Shown: positions 45,280 to 57,742 of the stretch, in pieces
How positions within the stretch are numbered: position 1 is the stretch's first letter
Layout of the letters: each line of letters begins with the position of its first letter
Assembly (NCBI GenBank): GCA_037127255.1
Contig: JBANSL010000002.1
Location: forward strand, 96,564,519 to 96,628,518
Source: Persicaria tinctoria
Taxonomy: Eukaryota > Streptophyta > Magnoliopsida > Caryophyllales > Polygonaceae
Reading direction: 5' to 3'
DNA: 64,000 bases
Translations under genes and position numbers: made by a program
The notes under the pieces: model-generated
Told to the model about the DNA's origin: nothing
The model's database searches: none
The model's input: the letters and a program-made list of their open reading frames with translations, nothing else

Positions 45280-48200
45280 GACCCCCCCCAAAAAAAAAAT
45301 CAAACCATGCATTTCACTATGCCATATTATGAAATTAAATTTGTCCTCCTCAAAACAGAAAGTTGGTCACGAGACCAAAGACTTCTTAGACCTTTTTGAT
45401 CTTTTAGCCATTGTTGCAAAAGCACAGCAACTAATGGGAAACTTTGGACACTTCCATTTGAAATCAAAAGGTGTTCAAAATCAACCTTGACCAGTTCAAT
45501 CCTCAAAATCAATGCAAAAAAACTTGGACCAACTTTTTGGGCTTTTCCTCTTGAAGTTGAAAGTTATATATATTCCTTCCTTTGTTTCTACTTTCTATTA
45601 CTATTACTGCCCCTATTGATATTTTAAATTAATTTAAATAGTTAGGGAAATATGAGAATTAAAAAATGTTGCAATAAGACAAACAAATTTATTTGTAACA
45701 CACTCAAGAGAATGACAACTTCTTGTGTGCTATAAGGTTTATGTCATTCTCCCTAATTTAAGCTTTGGACTTTGAATATTTGCTTCCCGTTCAACAAACA
45801 CCTTCATACATCATGTTAGAATTATATTCATATATTGTTTGGTTTCATCAATTTGTTGTTTGAAAATTTTGTTCATTTGTATAAGAAGAACCAACAAGTT
45901 ATTCTATTTCTAGTATGTTTTGTCTTTATGTCTTACCCCTAAAAATGTGTTTAGTGTAGATGAGATACATTCAGATACGAAACCATAAATTAAAACTCGG
46001 GTAGACAAAAAATTTCATATGCATATAATTTTTATTAATAAAATTATTCTTTTAATAAATAAAATGGATAATTTTTGTTAAATTTTCCTTTTTTAATCTA
46101 TTTTAAAAAATTAAAAATAGGATGGACTGGAGCAGACCTCTAGGTTTGTACTGGATACAATGATGATAAAAGTACAAAAGTTTGACCGTGATCAATGTAG
46201 TTTATTTTATATCGCATAGATTTAAGGATATAATAAATCGCTTTGTTGTAAAATTTTAAATTAAGAAATTAACTTCGATATGATAAATCAAGATAATTTA
46301 ACTATGTGAATGTGATCTCAAATTGCAAAAATATTATGCTTATTAGTTAAATTGACACGACAGATTATGCTTAAAAGTAAGTATATCCTATTTATGCCAA
46401 AAAAAAAAAAGAGACACAATTTTAGGTTCATAGTTTATTTATTTATTAATTAATTGAACTCATTAGTAAGAAGGGGTCACTTTTTATTAAAAAGGTTATG
46501 TTTTGATTTCTGCTATCGATAAATGGGATAATGTTGAACGATGGACGATGTGTAAATACTTTTTATAAGCGGATGCTAAGTCAAGAAATATGACCCGACG
46601 GTGGTAATACTTGTGATTGAAATCCAACGCATCCAAACTTTTTTCCAACCAAAGAAATCGTACATAAAATGATCAAACCAAACATGACAAGACTCATCGA
46701 TAAGGTGCCAAAAGTCTAGCAACTAGGTGGGCAACAGTATTCTAGTACAATGAATGTGACAAAAAGAGAGGAAGATGCTAGAAAACACTTAAAGAGACGT
46801 ACAAATCTTAATATCATCACATACAACAAGGTCTAGATACGAAAGGTTTCAACTATCACCACCCAGATGGGAGATAAGATTATGGTCATTGGACCCGAAT
46901 GCCTCGATAAGGCCAAGATCCATACAACAACAACAACCCAATATATACTTAAACGCCACCATCAAAATAGAGCTCAAAGCATCCACAAAACATACCAAAC
47001 ATTCAACAAAGCTACATCGGAGTTCACTTTGGAGCCATCGTCAACGAGAGTTTAAAAGAAAAACATGCAAGATAAATACATAATGAGAATCTAATTAAAG
47101 TTTTCAATCGAGGTTTCTCATAACAATCTCAAGTTAAACCAATCAAAACAATTACACATATAACGTGCATATGTAACTAAATCGTGTCACGTCAAATTTG
47201 CACCTAAAATTTTCAGATATAACAGTTTAATTGTGCAAAACTTGGAACATTATTGTGTGAAAAATCTAAAATGAGTAAAATTTTTCTTCAGCAAAAGTAA
47301 AAGCCTAAAACGGTAATTATTGTCAAAGGGAGGGGCATCTAATTAATTAAAATAGTAACATATATATATATATATATATATATGGTGTATATGATAGCTA
47401 GTACTTTAATCAATTAAGGAATTAATTAATTAATTATTAGCTTTATCTTCTTGGAAGTCTCTTTGTTGGAAGTCACTTTGGAGTGTATAATAATGCCTGA
47501 GAAGATTTCTTCTCACCGGAAATTAATTCGAGATTAATTGTTTATCATTTCATATAATCAAAACACAAATTTAATAAAAACAAAAAACTCAAAAATATTT
47601 TTCTTGAAAATGCTTTTTTTTTAATACACATATCCATAGTTTTGGACAAGGTGTCGAATTTATGGATATATTTATCTCATTATTCATGGTTAATTCAATG
47701 TTTATCTAGGTAGTATTAATATACTCAACTACCAATACTTTAATTGTGATTTTTTTTAAAGTGCCAATACTTTTGATTGTAAACTAAATGGCTACCACTC
47801 ACAAGTCACAACTAACAAAATTAAAAATGCATGATTTCAATAGATTTCCAAATTGGGGGTCTTCTTCTTCTTCTGATGCACGCATGCACGGACAGCTCTG
47901 CCTCTCCTTTCTGACCAAAATAAATAAACGGTTTTTCGATCCTATGTCTTAAAGACATAGAATAAGACTCTAAATTGGGAAATATTCCCTACAAAAAAAG
48001 ACAAGCGACCATAAAAATCTAATTAAAAAAAATGCTAAACTAATTAATTTTTTTTTAAAAAAATCCAAATTTAAGATCTTATCAACGGCATATGATAGAA
48101 AAATCTATAAATAAATCTCTCTTATAAGTTATAACATAGGTTAACTTTCCCATTTGAGAAAAATTCCTTCTAACTAGATACACAGGTTTTTAACTAATTT

Positions 48201-48330
48201 TTAAATAGATTGGTGGTTATCCACTTAAAATTAGAAAAGTAATTAATTAAGAATGTTTTACCTTGAAAACCACTAATTTATTAGTTGGAGTTGATAGGAT
48301 AGTTCAAGCTGATAAATTTAGTGTGTTAAA
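45280..48330. other. AT-rich spacer, no gene
   Basis: Three kilobases with dense stops in all frames. It contains a (TA)n microsatellite at 47361-47385 and many A/T runs. 46480-47080 is somewhat less AT-rich and might be an old retroelement remnant; no domain was recognised. Confidence 0.55.
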
Positions 48331-48607
48331 TACTCCCTCCGTCCAATAATACATGGCATTTTAGGCTCATGCACGCTAATTAAGGAACTTATTTTGCATC
48401 TTAAATCTAATCATTATTATTAAAGGTTAAAATAGTGATTGGATGTTCAAGGGTTTTCTTTAACTTTTTCAAGAGTTTTATTTAATTTTAACATGTAAGA
48501 AAGTAGTATTTTTAGAGGGTAATAATTACCTATACATATAAAAGCTCATGTATTTTTGACAAAGTTTCAAGGCCTAAAAGGCCATGTATTCTTGGACGGA
48601 GGGAGTA
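48331..48607. mobile_element. Stowaway-type MITE
   Basis: 277 bp. Left TACTCCCTCCGTCCAATAAT, right complement CTTGGACGGAGGGAGTA, TA-flanked. The inner TIR includes ACATGGCATTTTAGG versus CCTAAAAGGCCATGT. Confidence 0.9.
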
Positions 48608-50167
48608 TATGTTAAATTAGATTGTTTATAAGCTAGTAAGTTGTTTGGTAACTCATCTGATAAAATGATTGATAGTATAAACTAGTACGTTGATGTGATC
48701 GAGATAAAAGAAAATTAACAGATTTGTGGATATAAAAAAAATCTGGAAAATTTGGAGTGAGTCGTCGTTAAAAATTAAATTTCAAAAGTTAATTAAACTA
48801 AAATCTTATATTTAATCCAACTAAATGAGATTTTTTGCAACTTATGTGGCCGAACCCAACATTTAGGAACCCTAATTTGATGAAAATGGACGTACCAAAT
48901 GTCAAATTAGTTATGGAAATTGTATTAATTATATATGGTCCTACCTTACAAGTTACAACCAAGTTGTATTATCAATAATGACATTAGACAAATGATTAAT
49001 TAAGCAAACCTAATATTCTAGAGGTACAGTTAAACAAAATTATGAAAATTATAGAATATATTTGATGTTAATTAATTACTTTTTTTTTTTTGATTCAATG
49101 TTAATTAATTACTTGGAAAATCAAGCAACACACACGTGCAATGGCCCCATGGGCAAAACTTGGTGTCGGCTTGACTAGCCTTTTAACAAGGCACGTCTTA
49201 ATCATTCTCCAACACATAATTAATTTTAATACTTGTTTTAAAAAACATAAATATTATTAATATCACATTTTAACTTTAATTAATTTGTCTTTCTAGAGCC
49301 AAAAAAAAAGTATTATTTCTTCTCAACTTCTCTTGGCTATCTTCCAAGAGAACAACGGATCTCCATTAATTTGTGTCAAGTCCTACTTATGCATCGGACA
49401 AAATTATTTTGTATGATCAAAGCATTAGTAATAAAAAAAAAAACATTTTTTTAATTTTTAAAAATTATGAATTTTTTTACAAATACTAATATAAAATTTT
49501 CTAAATTATTTTGTATGATCAAAGCACACATTATACAACAACCTAAAAAATATTTGCTTGAAAAAATATTTTTCCCAAGCTTTAATAAGTTAATCTTAAA
49601 TTTAAAATTTATTCCCTTTCTGAAAAAAAAAAGTTCGAAATAATTCAATGATCAGGCCGCACACGTACATTCTAGGTGAGAGTAAATTGCCCACACGTGT
49701 GGCGCGTCAGTTTCAGAATCTTTTTGTGTACTACGTCTACTCATTGGCACGTGTACCGCACGGCTGCAAGTTTCCTCAACTCAATCGAATAATTAATCCA
49801 AATTATTAAATTAATTTCCATAAAATAATGTTGATTAGTAGGTAGTACTTCGTAACATTATATAGTGTTGGAAACCTCTAATGCGAGAGGTAAAAAAAAC
49901 AGTAGCAAAATATAAAAAAAGATGAAATAGAGTTAAATTTTTGTATTTGAAGATGGATACTAATTAATTAACCTTATAATATAAAATATAAAATAAATTT
50001 AATACGACTCCGGTTCAATATGGTCAATCAAGATTTGCGGAATCTCTCCTTGGAAAAGACTGCCTAGATTAGATATAAGATAATTAAATATAAAATCCGT
50101 CGTTGAAGAGATTGAGATGCTTAATTAAAAAAAAATGGTTTAAATCGATCTTAATCCAGACAAATGG
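48608..50167. other. AT-rich spacer, no gene
   Basis: No coding region. 48620-48840 has fragments resembling the GTTTGGTAA/CTGATAAAA MITE family. The direct repeat ATTATTTTGTATGATCAAAGCA occurs at about 49402 and 49505. Confidence 0.5.
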
Positions 50168-50172
50168 GTTGC

Positions 50173-50447
50173 TATGGACCAGCTTAGCTCAAGCTTGTGA
50201 AGGACTGGTCAAGCCGAAACAAGCTCGGACAAAGGTGGTTCAAGGTGAGCTAGTAGCTTAGTGGATGAGTGACACATGTGTGGTGTGGATGGCTTTGGCG
50301 GTTGTATGTTTGGTAGCCTATATAAGGCATTTCCCTCCTCTGTAACATACAATGAAAGGGAATGAAATCCCAGTTGCAACAAACCAATTTTGTCTCCAAT
50401 TTCTCTCTCTCTCGTTTGTGTTCTAAACTGGTGATTATCAGTTCATA
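50173..50447 (+). repeat. 5' LTR of the 50173-55331 copia element
   Basis: 275 bp, starts TATGGACC, ends GTTCATA. TATATAA box at about 50319-50325. The non-TG/CA ends are fixed by the adjacent target duplication and PBS. Confidence 0.93.
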
Positions 50448-50507
50448 TGATATCAGAGCGAAGATCGATCGATCAAGGAAATTGATTGTGATTGCTTATT
50501 GAAGACG

Positions 50508-53500
50508 ATGGCAGATACCTATGCTTCAATCCTTCGAAACCAGAACGGAGATCAGCATCTTCGAAACCAGATTGGAGATCAACCGGTCCAGATGGCGTCA
50601 AATGATCCACTCGCACTGACGAATGGAGATCATCCAGGCGCTCAATTGGTCGCTGCTGTGTTCAATGGAACGAATTTCCTCAGTTGGATGAGGAACGTCA
50701 AGATGGCGCTTGGAGCTAAGCTAAAGCTCGGATTCATAGACGGCACAGTGGTGAAGCCGCCGGCAGATTCTCCCAACAATCCGAGATGGATGAGAGCCGG
50801 CTACATGGTGAGGTGTTGGCTCTTCAATTCCATGGAGCAAAGGATTGCAGAATCGCTCATGTATGCGACTTCAGCTCAAGAGCTATGGGGAGAGATTCTT
50901 GAGAGGTATGGACAATCCAACATTCCTTTACTTTATCGATTAAGGAAGGAAATGAACTCCATGGTTCAAGGATCGGATTCTGTTGGAGATTACTTTGGGA
51001 AATTGAAGAGAATTTGGAATGACATAGCGAGTCTTGAAGGTGTACCACAATGTAGTTGTGGAATCTTGGAGAAATGCACTTGTCAAGTGCTACGAAAGAT
51101 AATTCAGAAGGAAGAGAGAAACAAGTTAATGCAATTTCTAATGGGATTAAACGATGAATATGAGTCTGCTAGAAATCAGGTCATGGCAATTGATCCTTTG
51201 CCTAACCTGGATCGTGCTTTTTACATTATAAATCAAGTTGAGCAATGTGGAATCACTCCAAAGGGAGAATCTGGATCTCAGACTAAGCGTGGTGAAGATG
51301 CTGTTGCCTTGAATGCAGGAAGAAATCAATCTGGCAATTGGAAAAGGGAAGGAGAGAAGAAACAACATGAAGAATTCAAGAAGTGTGACTTCTGTGGTAA
51401 CAAGGGACACATAAGAGAAACTTGCTACAAGCTTCATGGATTCCCAAAGTGTGACTATTGAGGGAACAAGGGACACCAGAGGGATGCATGTTACAAGCTA
51501 CATGGTTATCCAGACAAAGAGAAAGGTGCAAAGGGAAAGCAAGGTGCTAGGACATCTGCTAACTCAGTGGATGTGCAGGGATCTAGTGAGTCTCCTTTGG
51601 ACATGGGAAAAGAAAGCCAGTTTGGCAATGGCCTTGTGAATGCTGTATGCAGAGAAGTCATACGGATGATGAGAGGAAAGCAAGTGCAGAGGGAGAATGA
51701 GGACTGCTTTGCTGCAACAAACTTTTCAGGTAATTACAATTACTCTAAAGCCTTGATGATTGAGAAAATTGCTGGGAAAGAATTCTGGATTGTAGATACA
51801 GGGGCCACATATCACATGTTATATGATATTAATGTGCTCAAGAATAGACACAGACTTGCGAAAGTTATACAGATAGCATTGCCAGATGATTCTGTTATAA
51901 CAGTTGATACAGTGGGATGTGTCACTTTCAGTTCAAGTTTTGAGCTTAAGAATGTATTGTATGTCCCTAGTTTCAAGCACAACCTGTTGTCTGTGGGTAG
52001 ACTAGTTGAAGAAACTGGTTTGATAGCCATATTCACGGCTGACAAGTGCTTATTTCAGGACCCTACCACTAACAGGATTGTGGGAAGAGGACACAGGATC
52101 AGTGGATTGTACATCATCAAGACTAAGGATGCTGATGCTATGCTTGGTGTGCCACTTGGTGGTTTTTCAGATTCAATAAAGGCCTGTAGTCACACAATAA
52201 AGGTTACGGATTGTCATGAATTATATATTGTTCATGCAAGACTTGGCCATAGCTCCATATCCAAGCTTATGCACTTGGAACAGTTTAAGCATTTGAATTG
52301 TAAAGATTTCTTTTGTGATAGCTGTGTACTAGCTAAACATCACAGATCTCCTTTTAATAGAAGTGAATCTTTGGCTCTTGCTCCATTCCATCTTGTTCAT
52401 TTTGATGTATAGGGACCCTATAGGGTGACTGCCTATGATGATGCTCGATTCTTCTTGACCATCTTGGATGACCACATCAGATACACTTGGACCTACTTGT
52501 TAGCTTCAAAGGTACAAGTGTTTACTGCTATAAAGGGGTTCCTAGCCTATGTCAAAAACCAGTTTGACTGCACAGTTAAGGTGGTCAGAAGTGATAATGG
52601 ATCTGAATTCATCCAAAGAAGCTGCCAGGGATTGTTTGCTGATTTGGGAATTGTTCACCAGAAAAGTATACCTAGGGTTCCTCAGCAAAATGGACGTATT
52701 GAGCGTAAGCATAGGCACTTGATAGAGACATCCCGAGCAATTAGGCTTCATTCCAGCCTTCCAATCAGGTTTTGGAGCGACTGTGTGACTGCAGCCACTC
52801 ACATTATTAATCTCCTTCCTAGCTCAGTCTTAAATTGGAAGGTGCCATTTGAGATATTGCATAATAAGCCTGCAGTGTATCAGTCCTTAAGAGTTGTTGG
52901 TTGTCTGTGTTTTGGAAAAAAGAGGACTGAGTACAGAGATAAGTTTGGGCATCAAGCCATAAGAAGTGTTTTTTTTTTGGATATCCAGGGAGCATTAAGG
53001 GTTATAAACTCCTTGATTTAGCTACAAATACCATCTTCTTCAGTAGGGATGTGGTTTTTAGAGAAACTGAATTTCCCTTCTCAGAGAAATGCTCAGAAAA
53101 AGGCTCAAATGCTAGACCAAGTCTTCCTAGAGTGACACCATTTGATGATGGTGTGGTCCAAGTCAGCTCAGTCCCAGATCCTCCAAATGCAATTAGTGGT
53201 CCATCCTCTCATGATGACAACTCTGGTGGACATACTAATGGCATTGATGCAGCAGTTGATCCAACAGTTAGTGGTGAGCAAGTAGCTGACAATTCAGAGG
53301 TAGTTCAGGAAGTGGTCCAGCCACTAAGAAGGTCTGGAAGGCAAAGGCACACCCCTGCAATACTGACTGAATTTGTGTGTCCCACATTACCTGCATCTCC
53401 TTCACATTCAGCCTCTTTCATGCTAAGAAAATTGTTTGATCTCAGTGATTTCTCACCAGATTATGTAGCCTCTTTTCATGCCATGCTCAACGTCAGAGAA

Positions 53501-55036
53501 CCCACCTCTTTCAAAGAAGCAGCTAAGGATCTTAGATGGATGGAAGCCATGAAAAAGGAGATTGATGCTCTTCAAATGAACAACACATGGCTTATTACAG
53601 GTTTGCCCAAGGATAAGAGGGCAATTGGTTGTAAGTGGATATTCAAAGTTAAGTACAAATCTGATGGCTCAGTTGAAAGGTTCAAAGCCAGACTAGTAGC
53701 TAAGGGATTTACACAAGTGAAGGACAAAGATTACAAGCTCACTTTCTCTCCAGTAGCAAAGCTCACCACTGTCAGGCTAGTCCTTGCCTTGGCTACTGCT
53801 AGAAGTTGGAATGTACACCAACTAGACATAAATAATGCTTTCTTACATGGATTCCTTGATAAAGATGTGTACATGAAACCTTCAGAGGGTTTCTTTAATG
53901 GATCTCCAGGCCAGGTGTACAAACTACAAAGATCTTTGTATGGCTTAAAGCAGGCCTTCCGACAATGGAATCTAGAACTTTCAAAGTTCTTATGCTCTCT
54001 GGGTTTTGTCCAGTCAAAACATGATTATTCACTGTTTGTAAGGGACAAATCTGGCCTTCAAACCATTGCAGTTGTCTATGTGGATGATCTCTTGATCACA
54101 AGTTCAGATTCAGTCTTTATCACCCACACCAAGGCTTTGTTGCACAAAGCTTTTACAATTAAAGACCTCGGGTTAGTGAGATATTTTTTGGGCATTGAAG
54201 TGGCCAGATCAGCTAATGGTATGCTTCTCAACCAGAGAAAGTACATAGCTGATATCATTACTGATACACATATGCTTGATTGCAAGCCTGCAATCTTCCC
54301 ATTGCCAAGAGGATTAAAACTCTCTATTGATGATGGTGAATTGATGCCTGATCCAGAATCATATAGAAGGTTAATTGGAAGGTTATTATACTTAAACCTT
54401 ACCAGGCCGGATCTATCCTATTCCATACAACATCTCAGTCAGTTCTTGGGGTCTCCGCGCCTTCCACATATGCAAGCTGCCTTGCACATTGTTAGATACC
54501 TGAAACAAACTATCAATTGGGGTCTGTTTTACCCCAGTGATTGCTCTATCTCTCTGGCTGCTTACAGTGACGCTGATTGGGGAGCTTGTCAATTCTCAGC
54601 TCGTTCATTATCAGGCTATTGTGTGTTTTTTGGTTCATCATTGATCTCTTGGAAGACCAAGAAACAAAAGACAGTCTCTAAGTCGAGTGCTGAGTCGGAA
54701 TACAGATGTATGTCCACTGATGCAGGTGAAGTGGTGTGGTTAACTGGTGTTCTCCAGGATTTTTCCATCTCCATTCCTATGCCAATCACTTTGTTTTGCG
54801 ACAACAAAGCTGCCCAGCACATAGCTGCTCATCCTGTCTACCACGAGCGCACTAAACACCTCAACATTGACTGTCATTACATCAGAGAACGCATTGATGA
54901 TGGGGTGATCAAGACGGCTCATGTTCAATCCTCTGCCCAGCTTGCAGATATACTCACCAAGCCTTTGGGTGAAGTTCAGCATCAGCACTTATCATTCAAG
55001 TTGGGCTTGGTAGATACTCCCCCAAGTCCAACTTGA
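50508..55036 (+). pseudogene. Copia Gag-Pol, two stops and one frameshift
   Basis: The ATG at 50508 starts Gag (NGTNFLSWMRNVKMALGAK), then zinc knuckle CDFCGNKGHIRETC and a second, tandem knuckle interrupted by TGA at 51459-51461. The same frame continues through protease (WIVDTGATYHM) and integrase HHCC to TAG 52410-52412, then the DDE core (RSDNGSEF) to a frameshift at a T10 run (about 52969-52978). RT (YVDDLLITS) and RNase H (SDADWGACQFSARSLSGY, SSAESEYRCMS) follow in another frame to 55036. It is related to the 4548-9224 polyprotein by Gag and RT wording. It cannot make a full polyprotein. Confidence 0.92.
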
Positions 55037-55058
55037 GAGGGGGGGGGGGGGGGGGGGG
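55034..55058 (+). promoter_or_regulatory. Polypurine tract with G20 run
   Basis: TGAGAGG merges into 20 consecutive G (55039-55058), immediately before the 3' LTR. It primes plus-strand synthesis. The equivalent tract in the 4260-9550 element has only seven G. Confidence 0.9.
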
Positions 55059-55331
55059 TATGGACCAGCTTAGCTCAAGCTTGTGAAGGACTGGTCAAGC
55101 CGAAACAAGCTCGGACAAAGGTGGTTCAAGGTGAGCTAGTAGCTTAGTGGATGAGTGACACGTGTGTGGTGTGGATAGCTTTGGCGGTTGTATGTTTGGT
55201 AGCCTATATAAGGCATTTCCATCCTCTGTAACAGACAATGAAAGGGAATGAAATCCCAGTTGCAACAAACCAATTTTGTCTCCAATTTCTCTCTCTCGTT
55301 TGTGTTCTAAACTGGTGATTACTAGTTCATA
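55059..55331 (+). repeat. 3' LTR of the 50173-55331 copia element
   Basis: 273 bp, about 98% identical to 50173-50447, ends GTTCATA, followed by target duplication GTTGC. Confidence 0.93.
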
Positions 55332-55415
55332 GTTGCGCCCACTCGATCGAGGTGTGTCGAAAACCTCTATCCCACATTAAACAATACTAATATATAAAGG
55401 GAGGTGTAGCCTTGC

Positions 55416-55513
55416 AACCATTCCGGAATGGCTCACTGGAAAGAACTTACGGGTAGTACCCAAAGGTCTCCAGTTCGAACCCCTGATATGGCCGCTCTTT
55501 ATTTACAAATTCA
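55416..55513 (+). mobile_element. tRNA-derived SINE, best-preserved copy
   Basis: 98 bp between 14-bp direct repeats AGGTGTAGCCTTGC (55402-55415, 55514-55527). Pol III A box TGGCTCACTGG and B box CAGTTCGAACCCC are about 35 bp apart; tail TTTATTTACAAATTCA. The 5' end has the palindrome CCATTCCGGAATGG. Confidence 0.92.
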
Positions 55514-55659
55514 AGGTGTAGCCTTGCTGCCCTTGCACACTAGCTCGAGCTTTAGTGTACGTTAGTTAAGGTAGATCTTAATCTTATAATCTAAAAATAA
55601 ATTAAACTTGAGACAATCCATTTCAAATGGCCTGACTAGAATTATTGGAATCTCCCTCT

Positions 55660-55760
55660 ATTGGAGTGGCTCAATTCTAAGGGACGAGGGAGGTTAATGG
55701 GAGGTCTCCGAGTTGGATCGATCCCTATTCTGCGCTTTCTCTTGGATAAAAAAAAAAAAA
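55660..55760 (+). mobile_element. Second SINE type with poly(A)
   Basis: GAGTGGCTCAATTC (A-box-like) and GAGTTGGATCGATCCC (B-box-like) about 45 bp apart, then TTCTCTTGGATAAAAAAAAAAAAA. No clear target duplication was found, so boundaries are approximate. Confidence 0.5.
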
Positions 55761-55820
55761 GGTTCACCTTGTTTCTTACCATTGATTTGAACTGATCGGC
55801 GGAAATTGGATTACCTAGTG

Positions 55821-56087
55821 TAGGGGCGGAGCTAGAAAAAATTCGAGGGGGGGGTCAACTATATTTTCGGGATTTTTTTTGAAGATATATATAAGATACA
55901 ATTTTTTTTATAAATAATACAGTAGAAAACACATTAAATGTATGATTTAAATAGCTATTTTAAGTTTAAAAAGCTAAAAGTAGTAAAAAAATCCATAAAA
56001 TAAAGCTATAAGTTTTTTTTTTTTTTACGTTTTCCCCCGACCCGGGGGGGGCTCGAGCTACCTCATGCCCCCTCCCTCCACCCCTGA
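55821..56087. mobile_element. hAT-type MITE
   Basis: Ends TAGGGGCGGAGC and the complement of CCTCCACCCCTGA, with a 7-bp flanking repeat CCTAGTG / TCTAGTG (55814-55820, 56088-56094), one mismatch. G-rich near the left end, C-rich near the right. Confidence 0.7.
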
Positions 56088-56094
56088 TCTAGTG

Positions 56095-56812
56095 CATGGT
56101 TCTTATTGTCTAGGTCATGTGTTCGGGGTCTACCACCAAATGTCGGTTACATAATACAAAAAAAAAAAGAGAATTATTGAAATTTCACACACGTAAAGTT
56201 TTATAGTAAAAACAAATTATGATTTAAAAAATGATCGTTTTTTAACCTATAAAAAATTTCTTACATTTAATGGATATATGATAAAGTTGAATTGTACTTG
56301 TTATTTGTAATAAATTATATATTTAAAATAAATTATATTTAAAAAGGAGTACTGAACCATTTTTCAATTGTACTTGTAATACTAATAACTTATGTGAGTA
56401 ATATATTTAAATACAGAATTAAATATCCAACCTATGTTTGTTTCTGCCCAAAATAAATATTATAAAATCAACCAAAAAAAGCAATTAACTTTTCAGTTGA
56501 TTTTGAGATAGATATATGCAAATTAATTATTTTACATTCGATTATATTGCCCATCCTAAATTTCTAATCATTTAATTTGAAGTTTCTCAAAGATATGAAG
56601 AAAAGCACAATCATTGTTCAAAGAATAATAAGATTGTTAATAATTGATTCATGTTAATAAATTTGATCATCATCTTCTTCCTTCTTTTTTTTTCGCTAAT
56701 ATATTTATTAATTTGTCCATACAACAAGTGTCAAGTTGAAATTGTGGAACATGACTAGCACCATGTGTTTCCAAAATTATGTTGCACCAAATCATTTCAC
56801 AAGGTGGGGAAA
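56095..56812. other. AT-rich spacer, no gene
   Basis: No coding or structured element recognised. Confidence 0.5.
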
Positions 56813-57118
56813 ATCATATTTCAATCATTAATTTCACTTGCAAAAAAATCATTTAAATTAATTTCAGTAATTAATCATAATTACACGAATCCACATAAGA
56901 TAACATATATCTATGTATATCCCAAAAAATCATATTTCAATCATTAATTTCACTTAGAAAAAATCATTTAAATTAATTTCAGTAATTAATCATAATTACA
57001 CGAATCCACATAAGATAACATATATCTATGTATATCCCAAAAAATCATATTTCAATCATTAATTTCACTTAGAAAAATTCATTTAGATTAATTTCAGCTA
57101 TATATTAATCATAATTAA
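56813..57118. repeat. 115-bp tandem repeat, about 2.7 copies
   Basis: Units start ATCATATTTCAATCATTAAT at 56813, 56929 and 57044, giving periods of 116 and 115 bp. The first two are nearly identical (CACTTGCAAAAAAATC versus CACTTAGAAAAAATC); the third is diverged and partial. Confidence 0.9.
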
Positions 57119-57733
57119 ATGGATATATTATATATACCTTTTTCCTCTTTCAATAAAATACATGGATTTGTTGGAGAGTTTGTCAAAAACACTATAAAGA
57201 GCCTAATTTATAATAGTTGACAATTTGAATCTTTTTAAGGTTCAAATTCAACTATAATTCATACATTTTTCAACTTTCCTCTGGGTCTAATATTAATAAT
57301 ATAAACCCTACAAATTCATTTCATATATTTTGTTTGTGTGTATAACATTATTTTCAAGGCTTCAATTTTTTTTTTTAATATCATTTGGGCTAAATTAGGT
57401 GATCTTGCTATATACGTACAACAACAACAGTTTTCGTCAGCATCCTTTCCTTGAATGAGTCAAGAGGATATTGTCGAATAACCTATAAACGATATACACG
57501 CATATACATACATAGACACACACACCACCCGAAAACACACATCGGACATGAAGAATCGATCTAGACAAAGTTAAGATGGAAAGGCATAAAGAAGACAAAA
57601 AAACTGGGAAAAAAAAAGAAAAGGGATTAACAAAGGTGTTATCAACAAATATGTAATTTGAATGATTTTGAGTATTTATAAAAATATTTTTGTGGTGCTC
57701 TCTCTTCATCTCCTATGTAAAATAAAATGTATG
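57119..57733. other. Spacer, no gene
   Basis: AT-rich; no supported coding region or repeat. Confidence 0.5.
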
Positions 57734-57742
57734 TATTTTTAA

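Larger units (their letters stand above)
50173..55331 (+). mobile_element. Full-length but broken Ty1-copia element with TA...TA LTR ends
   Basis: 5159 bp. 5' LTR 50173-50447, 3' LTR 55059-55331, target duplication GTTGC (50168-50172, 55332-55336). The PBS TGATATCAGAGC (50448-50459) abuts the 5' LTR and differs from the usual initiator-Met site by one base. The polypurine tract contains 20 consecutive G. LTRs differ by about six substitutions and a CT indel (about 2%), so it is older than the 4260-9550 element. The interior is disrupted by two stops and a frameshift. Confidence 0.95.

Noticed and set aside
46867..47083. Overlapping small frames near a CAACAACAA stretch
   Set aside because: Two frames over the same bases with simple-sequence composition and no support for a gene.
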